A stretch of 7,750 nucleotides of DNA from BOG-1184 sp964651515 (GTDB taxonomy: Bacteria > Fibrobacterota > Chitinivibrionia > Chitinivibrionales > Chitinispirillaceae): contig CAZYYB010000128.1 in the NCBI GenBank assembly GCA_964651515.1, forward strand, positions 1-7,750, written 5' to 3'. Below are positions 1 through 5,289 of the stretch, one piece after another (positions within the stretch are counted from its first letter, which is position 1; each line of letters begins with the position of its first letter). The position numbers were made by a program, and so were the translations under genes. The notes under the pieces were generated by a model that saw only the letters and a list, made by a program, of their open reading frames with translations, was not told the DNA's origin and searched no databases.

Positions 1-1669
1 CGATCATGATGGTGCTGATGCGCGGGGCGAAGGCCGAAAGCTCCTTGCGCGATGCGGGAATGGTTTTTTCCATGATATCGAGGATGCGCAGACGCGCATC
101 GTGGGCCTTGCCGAGCGCCTGTTTCATGGTTTCGGCCGTTATGCCCGCGACCTTGATGTCCATCTGGACCGCGGTGACGCCGTCCCGGGTACCCGCAACC
201 TTGAAGTCCATATCGCCGATGTGATCCTCGGTGCCGAGAATATCGGTGAGGATGCGCACCTGGTCACCCTCCTGGATGAGCCCCATCGCCACCCCGGCGA
301 CATGCGACTTGATGGGCACGCCGGCGGCCATGAGGGAGAGCGACGATCCGCAGACCGTTGCCATGGAGGAGGAGCCGTTCGATTCGAGCACTTCCGACAC
401 CACGCGAATAGTGTAGGGAAAGCTCTTCTCATCGGGCAGCACCGGTGAAAGCGACCGTTCGGCGAGGTTGCCGTGGCCGACTTCGCGCCGGCTCACCGAG
501 CCGAGCCGCTTGACCTCGCCCACGGAGTAGGGCGGGAAGTTGTAATGGAGCATGTAGGTTTTTTCGTACGCGCCCTGGATGTTGTCGATGCGCTGCTGGT
601 CGAGCTTGGTCCCGAGGGTCGTGGCGACAAGCGCCTGCGTTTCGCCGCGGGTAAAGAGCGCCGAGCCGTGGGCACGCGGAAGAAGATCGAGGTCGCAGGT
701 GATCTGCCGGATCTCGTCGAGACCGCGGCCGCCGATGCGGACGCTCGAGTCGACGATGGTCTTGCGGATGTCGGCGCTTTCGAGGTCGTGGAAAATGGCC
801 GAAATTGCGCCCGAGGACTCGGGATACTTCTCGGCCAGCGCGAGCTGCACTTCGTCAAGCAGTTTCTTGACGCCGGCGTAACGGATCTTTTTATCGCCCT
901 GGAAGCTGAGCTCGTGGAGCCGGTCCTTGACCAGCGCCCCGACCGCGGCAATGAGTTCCGGATCGGTGACCGGAGCGACGAAGGTCTTCGGCTGCGCGCC
1001 GAACTTTGCAATCAGGTCCTTCTGCATGGCGACGATTTTCTTTATTTCCTCATGCGCAAGGAGAATCGCCTCGACGAGAACGTCTTCGCCGATCTCCCAG
1101 GCACCGCCCTCCACCATCATGATCGAGCTCTCGGTCCCGGCAACCACGAGGTCGAGGCCGCCGGCCTCGGTTTCGCCGAGCGTCGGGAAGACCTTGAGCA
1201 CGCCCTCGATGAGGCCGATGCGCACCGCGGCAACCGGTTCCGGAAACGGCATGTCGGAGAGGCAGAGCGCCGTCGATGCGGCGGTAATGGCCATGACATC
1301 GGCGCTGTAGGATTCATCGGCCGACATGACGGTACAGATGACCTGCACTTCGTTGCGGTAGCCGTCGGGAAACAGCGGGCGCAGCGGGCGGTCGATAAGC
1401 CGTGCGGTTAAAACTTCCTTTTCACTGGGACGTCCTTCGCGCTTGATGAAGCCGCCCGGAATTTTTCCGGCGGCATAGGCTTTTTCGATGTATTCGACGG
1501 TGAGGGGGAAGAAGGATTGCGTCGTCTCATTGCCGCTGCATGCGGCGGCGAGAACCATGGTATCGCCGATCCTGGCGAGGACCGATCCGCCGGCCTGTTT
1601 GGCCAGCCTGCCGGTTTCGAGCGTTACTTTTGTGCCGGCAATTTCCTGTTCTACGATTTGTAATGACAT
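1..1669 (-). CDS. pnp: Polyribonucleotide nucleotidyltransferase (PNPase), 3' end outside window
   Basis: PNPase degrades RNA from the 3' end using phosphate and releasing nucleoside diphosphates, and can run in reverse to add tails; it works as a trimer and in degradosomes. 556 codons are visible. First RNase PH domain: FFPLTVEYIEKAYAAGKIPG (53-72), KREGRPSEKEVLTARLIDRP (76-95) and DLVVAGTESSIMMVE. An all-helical linker follows, then the second RNase PH domain with SALFTRGETQALVATTLGT, LHYNFPPYSVGE, ESNGSSSMA and DILGTEDHIGDMDFKVAG. Asp482 and Asp488 correspond to catalytic E. coli D486 and D492. The visible part ends at APRISTIMI, just before the expected KH domain; KH and S1 should lie beyond position 1. 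No frameshift was seen. The start is ATG with GAGG 6 nt upstream. Confidence 0.99.
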   Translation of the reverse strand, partial: MSLQIVEQEIAGTKVTLETGRLAKQAGGSVLARIGDTMVLAAACSGNETTQSFFPLTVEYIEKAYAAGKIPGGFIKREGRPSEKEVLTARLIDRPLRPLFPDGYRNEVQVICTVMSADESYSADVMAITAASTALCLSDMPFPEPVAAVRIGLIEGVLKVFPTLGETEAGGLDLVVAGTESSIMMVEGGAWEIGEDVLVEAILLAHEEIKKIVAMQKDLIAKFGAQPKTFVAPVTDPELIAAVGALVKDRLHELSFQGDKKIRYAGVKKLLDEVQLALAEKYPESSGAISAIFHDLESADIRKTIVDSSVRIGGRGLDEIRQITCDLDLLPRAHGSALFTRGETQALVATTLGTKLDQQRIDNIQGAYEKTYMLHYNFPPYSVGEVKRLGSVSRREVGHGNLAERSLSPVLPDEKSFPYTIRVVSEVLESNGSSSMATVCGSSLSLMAAGVPIKSHVAGVAMGLIQEGDQVRILTDILGTEDHIGDMDFKVAGTRDGVTAVQMDIKVAGITAETMKQALGKAHDARLRILDIMEKTIPASRKELSAFAPRISTIMI

Positions 1670-1679
1670 GTACTACCTC
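1667..1679 (-). promoter_or_regulatory. pnp ribosome binding site
   Basis: TGAGGTAGTACATG on the minus strand: GAGG followed by TAGTAC (6 nt) and the ATG at 1669-1667. This good SD fixes the pnp start. Confidence 0.8.
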
Positions 1680-1693
1680 AGTCTTTTTTGTTG

Positions 1694-1722
1694 ATTATGG
1701 AATTTGCTACCTGTGGCCGCAA
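1694..1722 (-). promoter_or_regulatory. Candidate sigma-70-like promoter for pnp
   Basis: On the minus strand TTGCGG (1722-1717) is followed by a 17-nt spacer and CATAAT (1699-1694). The -10 matches consensus in 5 of 6 bases and the -35 in 3 of 6 (the TTG). The AT-rich patch stands out in a GC-rich window. The predicted start near 1687 would leave a leader of under 20 nt that still contains the SD. E. coli pnp also has its own promoter downstream of rpsO, which supports but does not prove this. Confidence 0.4.
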
Positions 1723-1744
1723 CGGCATTCGCCGGGGACCAACT

Positions 1745-1782
1745 GCCCCCTGCCCGCCGTTTCGGCCGGGCGCGGAGGGGGC
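1745..1782 (-). other. Strong hairpin in the rpsO-pnp spacer (possible RNA processing or 3' protection site)
   Basis: On the minus strand GCCCCCT (1782-1776) pairs with AGGGGGC (1751-1745). Inside it, GCCC then GCCG pair with CGGC then GGGC around an AAA loop, with one bulged G (at 1767) and a 4-nt bulge CCGC (1775-1772). That gives 15 base pairs, nearly all G-C, starting 17 nt after the rpsO stop. No U-run follows, so it does not look like a standard intrinsic terminator. In E. coli the equivalent spacer holds the rpsO terminator and the RNase III site that controls pnp; a similar role here is inference. Confidence 0.7.
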
Positions 1783-1799
1783 TCAATGCGGGTCATCTT

Positions 1800-2069
1800 T
1801 TACTTGCGGATATTCAATTTCTTGATCAGTGCACGGTACCGCTCGACATCGACATCCGCGAGAAAATCGAGGAGCGAGCGACGCTGGCCCACGAGCCGCA
1901 GCAAGCCGGTCCGTCCGTGATGGTCCTTTTTAAAGGTGCTCAAATGCCCGGTAATCTGGTTAATACGCTCAGTCAGAAGCGCGATCTGCACTTCGGTCAT
2001 GCCGGTATCCTTTTCATCCTTACCGTACTCTTTTACCAGTTCTTCCTTGCGTACCTTGGTCAACGCCAT
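1800..2069 (-). CDS. rpsO: 30S ribosomal protein S15
   Basis: This 89-residue primary 16S rRNA-binding protein organises the central domain (platform) and contributes to an intersubunit bridge. The sequence is unmistakable: DTGMTEVQIALLTERI (21-36), the His-rich loop KKDHHGRTGLLRLVGQRRSLLDFL (47-70) and the end DVERYRALIKKLNIRK. The length equals that of E. coli S15. The usual DHHSRRGLL is DHHGRTGLL here, a modest change in the rRNA-contact loop. The ATG is preceded by AAGGAG with an 8-nt gap, and both the SD and the start lie inside ribF. S15 represses its own translation in several bacteria through leader structures. Here any such leader would have to be part of ribF coding sequence, and I see no obvious one. 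Confidence 0.99.
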   Translation of the reverse strand: MALTKVRKEELVKEYGKDEKDTGMTEVQIALLTERINQITGHLSTFKKDHHGRTGLLRLVGQRRSLLDFLADVDVERYRALIKKLNIRK

Positions 2070-3025
2070 CGCCTGTTCTCCTTAGTAAAATAGGTCTTTA
2101 TTCTTTCCACGTCGTCTTTGATCTGCGCGACCAGCTCTGCGGAACCCGCGAACACCCGGTCGGCCCTGATAAATGAATGCATCCAGATATCGGCGGTACT
2201 TCCCTCGGGAATTTCTCCGACGCTCGCCGAGAACGAGTGAAACTCGAAATGGACCTCCCGGTTCCCGCCGAAGGTGGGACACCCGCCGAAATAAAGCGCC
2301 CCGTATTCGAGCTTTCCTCCGTACTCCAGTTCGGCCGCATACACGCCGGCCGGGGAAATGACCTTCCGCGAGGGGGGACTCCTGAAATTGAGGGTAGGGT
2401 ACCCCAGTGACGTTGCGAGCCGTATCCCCCTGGTTCGTACCGCACTGATTAAGTAAGGGTGCCCGAGCCGCGCAACCGCTTCAGCAATGCGCCCGTTCGT
2501 GATAAGCTCCCGAATCGCGGTCGAAGAAACAGCCTGCCCTTCCACCGAGAGGAGTTCAGCGATTAACGTCTTAAAATGGTATTTGCCCTCCATGGCGTGC
2601 AAAAAAATCTCATCGCCGGTCCGGTCGCGCCCCACCGCATGACCTCTTCCCAGCACCCATTCGGCCAGGTGAAGCCTGCCGGCGAGCACCTCGCCGATGA
2701 ACTCTTCGGGACCCTTGCGGCTGAAAGCCGCATCGAAGGGGACCTTCACCAGGTAGTCGAGACCGAAAAGTTCGAGGAGACGGGCCTTCTCCCCGAAGGT
2801 CGTGAGAATTTCATGCCCCCCGCCTTCCGGAGCCCCCGCCACATTGGCAAGCCGGGTGTGCGGTTCAAAGGTGACCGCCGCCGCCCGCCTGCCCGCGGCG
2901 CGGGCCCGCTTCACCACCGTATCGAGAAGCGCCCGGTGGCCGCAATGGACGCCGTCGAAATTTCCCACGGTCAGAACCGTGGACTCGTTCGCCGGCAGGG
3001 CATCGTCAATCGATAGTATGCGCAT
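2060..3025 (-). CDS. ribF: Bifunctional riboflavin kinase / FAD synthetase
   Basis: This 321-residue protein phosphorylates riboflavin to FMN and then adenylylates FMN to FAD. N-terminal nucleotidyltransferase domain (about 1-185): GNFDGVHCGH (21-30, the HxGH-type motif), VLGRGHAVGRDRTGD (124-138) and SSTAIRELI (167-175). C-terminal riboflavin kinase domain: GYPTLN (208-213; the usual form is PTAN, but Thr and Asn are kept), SPAGVYA (224-230), GGCPTFGG (247-254) and REVHFEF with candidate catalytic Glu257. The end of the kinase domain (about 260-300) looks divergent. The ATG at 3025 is chosen because the protein aligns from residue 1 and the codon lies 5 nt after the truB stop, with AGAAGG upstream; longer in-frame extensions run into truB. 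The last 10 nt overlap rpsO. Confidence 0.96.
   Translation of the reverse strand: MRILSIDDALPANESTVLTVGNFDGVHCGHRALLDTVVKRARAAGRRAAAVTFEPHTRLANVAGAPEGGGHEILTTFGEKARLLELFGLDYLVKVPFDAAFSRKGPEEFIGEVLAGRLHLAEWVLGRGHAVGRDRTGDEIFLHAMEGKYHFKTLIAELLSVEGQAVSSTAIRELITNGRIAEAVARLGHPYLISAVRTRGIRLATSLGYPTLNFRSPPSRKVISPAGVYAAELEYGGKLEYGALYFGGCPTFGGNREVHFEFHSFSASVGEIPEGSTADIWMHSFIRADRVFAGSAELVAQIKDDVERIKTYFTKENRRWR
2067..2083 (-). promoter_or_regulatory. Strong rpsO ribosome binding site within ribF
   Basis: AAGGAG (2083-2078), an 8-nt spacer AACAGGCG, then ATG (2069-2067). The same bases encode the last residues of RibF (KENRRW). A near-consensus site at full spacing fits the much higher output needed for S15 than for RibF, even though the two share a transcript. 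Confidence 0.8.
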
Positions 3026-3030
3026 AGTTT

Positions 3031-3951
3031 CTATGCCTTCTGCCGCTGCAAAGGGGGCGACCCGTCCGGGAAAACCCGTACCGGATGCAGATACCCCGCG
3101 GCCCCGGGTTCCATGACCGCGACGATGGCGTTGTCGAGGTCGACGGCAAGCGCCGGCCCGCCCATCGTCGGCCCGATACCGGGCGCCTCGGCCAGGGGAA
3201 TGTCGCATCCCGCGACAATCCGCCGCTTCAGTTCCTCCCCCACCGCGAAGCGGGGCACTCCCCGCAGCACCTCTTCCGGCGAAACGACCGAAGCGTCGGC
3301 CGGATTGCATTTATCAAACGGGGTCGCGGTAGCGACGAGGAACGGCCCGAGCGCGGTCCTGCGGATAAAATGCGCATGCCCAAAGGTACCGAGCATTGCG
3401 GCGATGTCGCGCGCCAGCGATCGCACGTAGGTGCCCCCCGAACACGATGCCTCAAGCCGGGCCTCGCCCGACCCCTCATCCCAGGCCAGGAGCGAAAGCG
3501 AATGGACCTCGACCCGACGGGGCTCGATGACCGGCGTCTTTCCCGCGCGCGCCATGCGGTAGGCGCGAACGCCGTCGATCTTGACCGCCGAGTAGTCGGG
3601 CGGGACCTGCATGATCCTCCCGCAGAACGACGGCAGCGCCGCCCTGAGCGCCGTTTCCGAGGGCACACCACCGCCGGATTTCGTCGTCGTACCGGCGGAG
3701 TCGAGCGTATCGGTCTCGACGCCGAACCGGATGCCGAACAGGTAGCGTTTCGGCTCCAGGGGAGCGTAGGGCAGAAGCCTCGTCGCACTGCCGAGCGCGA
3801 CCGCCAGAAGCCCGCTCGCGGCGGGATCGAGCGTGCCCCCGTGTCCTACCCGCTTGATCCTGAATGCGCGCCGCACCGCGGAAACCACGGCAAATGAGGA
3901 GGGCCCCGCCGGCTTATCGATGAACAGGAACCCCCCGGCACCGACCGTCAA
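3031..3951 (-). CDS. truB: tRNA pseudouridine(55) synthase, TTG start
   Basis: The enzyme isomerises U55 in the T-arm of tRNA to pseudouridine. With the TTG start the protein has 306 residues, normal for the family. Visible motifs: FIDKPAGPSSF (10-20), the catalytic loop GHGGTLDPAASGLL with nucleophile Asp42, KRYLFGIRFGVETDTLD (68-84), QVPPDYSAVKIDGVRAYRMAR (115-135), and CSGGTYVRSLARDI (170-183) with the conserved Arg177. A divergent C-terminal TruB_C/PUA-like segment follows. No ATG or GTG exists in a suitable place: the frame is open far upstream, but only inside nrnA in another frame. AGGAG at 3957-3961 is 5 nt before TTG, which overlaps the nrnA TGA as TTGA. ribF starts 5 nt after the TAG stop. 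Confidence 0.96.
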   Translation of the reverse strand: MTVGAGGFLFIDKPAGPSSFAVVSAVRRAFRIKRVGHGGTLDPAASGLLAVALGSATRLLPYAPLEPKRYLFGIRFGVETDTLDSAGTTTKSGGGVPSETALRAALPSFCGRIMQVPPDYSAVKIDGVRAYRMARAGKTPVIEPRRVEVHSLSLLAWDEGSGEARLEASCSGGTYVRSLARDIAAMLGTFGHAHFIRRTALGPFLVATATPFDKCNPADASVVSPEEVLRGVPRFAVGEELKRRIVAGCDIPLAEAPGIGPTMGGPALAVDLDNAIVAVMEPGAAGYLHPVRVFPDGSPPLQRQKA

Positions 3952-4901
3952 CGGAGCTCCTGTTCCACAATGGCAAGCATGGCGGCCAGCGCCCGGTCGA
4001 GAGGCAGTTGCAGCGTGCATCCCGCGGCGCTCGAATGACCGCCGCCGCCCGGGATTTTCTGCGCGATCCGCCCGACGTCGACCATTCCCCGCGAACGGAG
4101 GCTGAAATGCGTTTCGGTGTCGGTATACTTGGTCATGATGCCCACCTGCACGCCCGCGGCCGTCGTCGTGATATCGACCATCCCCTCGCTGTCGCTGTAG
4201 AGGGCGCCGAGTTCGTCGAGCACCGACATCGGCATTTCGAGGCTGCACACCCTGCCGTTGAAATAGAACTTGAGGCTCGACCAGATGCGCGATTGCAGGA
4301 GCAGGCCGGCGGGTGAGTTCGATGCGTAAACTTTATCGTAGATTTTCGGCGGGACGGCGCCCTTTTCGGCGAGAGTTCCGCACAGGTGCAGGATGCCGCT
4401 CGTGGTATTGGGAAAACGGAAGCCGCCGGTATCGGTCAGGACCGCCGTATAGAGCGCCTCGGCGATCTCGGGGGGGTAGGCGATCCCCTGTTCGTCGAAG
4501 AAGCGGGTGATGATCTCCCCGGTCGCCGCGGCGCCGACCTCGACGATATTGACCGTGCCGAACGAGGCGTTGTCGCGGTGGTGGTCGATATTGATGATGG
4601 GCCCGCCCGCAAATTTCCCGGTATCCCAGCCAAGCCGGGTCAGGTTCGAGCAATCGAGCACCACGAGAACATCGAAGGGCTCTCCGGGCAGGGTGGTCAC
4701 CATCGCCCCGGCTCCCGGCAGGAACATGAACTTCGGCGGCACCGGGTCATGGTTGTACATGACCGCCCGCTTGCCGAGCGACGTCAGATACCAATAGAAG
4801 GAGAGCTGGGAGCCGACGCAGTCGCCGTCCAGACTCTGGTGCGAAGAGATGAGGAAAGAATCGTTCCGATCAATCAGACTGCGAAGGCTGTTCCAGGTCA
4901 T
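3948..4901 (-). CDS. nrnA: DHH/DHHA1 phosphoesterase, NrnA-type (nanoRNase / pAp phosphatase)
   Basis: This 317-residue cytoplasmic enzyme is of the bifunctional oligoribonuclease/pAp phosphatase family. Family members degrade 2-5 nt RNA left by exonucleases and dephosphorylate pAp. The metal-ligand motifs are present: SHQSLDGD (H21, D25, D27), VVLDCS (D83), IDHH (106-108) and LTDTGGF (D157). The C-terminal DHHA1 substrate motif is PGGGGHSSAAG (284-294). Motif I usually reads SH..PDGD; here Leu replaces Pro. The ATG at 4901 lies inside the rbfA 3' end (32-nt overlap) with only a weak purine stretch (AAAGAAA) upstream, so translation probably depends on rbfA. No later Met precedes motif I. It ends in TGA, which overlaps the truB start. 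Substrate choice between nanoRNA, pAp and cyclic dinucleotide products cannot be told from sequence. Confidence 0.93.
   Translation of the reverse strand: MTWNSLRSLIDRNDSFLISSHQSLDGDCVGSQLSFYWYLTSLGKRAVMYNHDPVPPKFMFLPGAGAMVTTLPGEPFDVLVVLDCSNLTRLGWDTGKFAGGPIINIDHHRDNASFGTVNIVEVGAAATGEIITRFFDEQGIAYPPEIAEALYTAVLTDTGGFRFPNTTSGILHLCGTLAEKGAVPPKIYDKVYASNSPAGLLLQSRIWSSLKFYFNGRVCSLEMPMSVLDELGALYSDSEGMVDITTTAAGVQVGIMTKYTDTETHFSLRSRGMVDVGRIAQKIPGGGGHSSAAGCTLQLPLDRALAAMLAIVEQELR
3949..3961 (-). promoter_or_regulatory. Ribosome binding site and TTG start deciding the truB N terminus
   Basis: Read on the minus strand, AGGAG (3961-3957) is followed by CTCCG and then TTG (3951-3949). The T-T-G-A overlap with the nrnA stop is the same geometry as the common ATGA coupling. 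This start places the first conserved TruB motif at residue 10, as expected for the family. Confidence 0.85.
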
Positions 4902-5247
4902 CGCTGATTTCTTTTAGAAGCTCATTGATATGTTGACTATGTTCGATGGATTCATCCAGCCTGAAAACCAGGTGCGGGAAGTGCTTGACCGTTATCCGGG
5001 CCGAGACCAGCCGCTGGATATACGCCCCCCCGGTAGTGAGCGCCTTCAGCGCCTCGGCTTTCACCGTCGCGTCGCCGAGGACGCTGACGAAGACCGTGGC
5101 GTTTCGCGTATCCGGCGCAAGCTTGACCTGGGTGACCGTGACGACCGACGGGATGCGCGGATCGCGCATCTCGCGCGCAATGACCGCGGCGATCTCATGC
5201 TGAAGCTGCTCGCGCAGCCGATCGATATGGAAATGGGATGCGGGCAT
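4870..5247 (-). CDS. rbfA: 30S ribosome-binding factor A
   Basis: This 125-residue, single-domain KH-like protein binds the immature 30S subunit near the 5' end of 16S rRNA and helps late maturation. Family hallmarks are visible: the N-terminal helix with Arg and Glu (RLREQLQHEIAAVIARE, about 10-26), the MRDPRI segment (27-32), strand VVTVTQVKLAPDTRNATVFVS (35-55), and the closing KHFPHLVFRLDES (88-100) followed by an amphipathic LL.EI helix. The length is normal for the family. The ATG at 5247 is chosen because the alignment begins at once. AAGGAG lies upstream but 12 nt away, and GGAAG at 6 nt may serve instead. The gene follows infB by 42 nt, the classic pairing, and its last 32 nt overlap the next gene. 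Confidence 0.97.
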   Translation of the reverse strand: MPASHFHIDRLREQLQHEIAAVIAREMRDPRIPSVVTVTQVKLAPDTRNATVFVSVLGDATVKAEALKALTTGGAYIQRLVSARITVKHFPHLVFRLDESIEHSQHINELLKEISDDLEQPSQSD

Positions 5248-5289
5248 CGGATACTTCCGCTCCTTCAGGTGGTTGTGCCGCTCAGAGGC

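Noticed and set aside
473..1411. 312-residue open frame on the plus strand
   Set aside because: It is entirely antisense to the RNase PH domains of pnp, with His/Arg/Asp-rich composition typical of a shadow frame and no family resemblance.
1745..1782. Intrinsic terminator after rpsO
   Set aside because: The stem is strong, but the transcript continues CAGTTGG with no U-run, so a standard Rho-independent terminator is not supported.
2084..2110. Promoter for rpsO within the end of ribF (TATTTT as -10)
   Set aside because: No acceptable -35 box lies 16-18 nt upstream; the AT-rich bases are explained by Tyr-Phe-Thr-Lys codons.
3085..3897. 270-residue open frame on the plus strand
   Set aside because: It is antisense to truB, whose motifs are intact on the other strand. 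The Arg/Asp/Gly-rich translation matches no known fold.
3026..4248. N-terminal extensions of ribF (to 3310) and truB (to 4248)
   Set aside because: The extra residues overlap the preceding gene in another frame, look like random Arg-rich sequence, and lie before family-typical N termini that have proper start sites.
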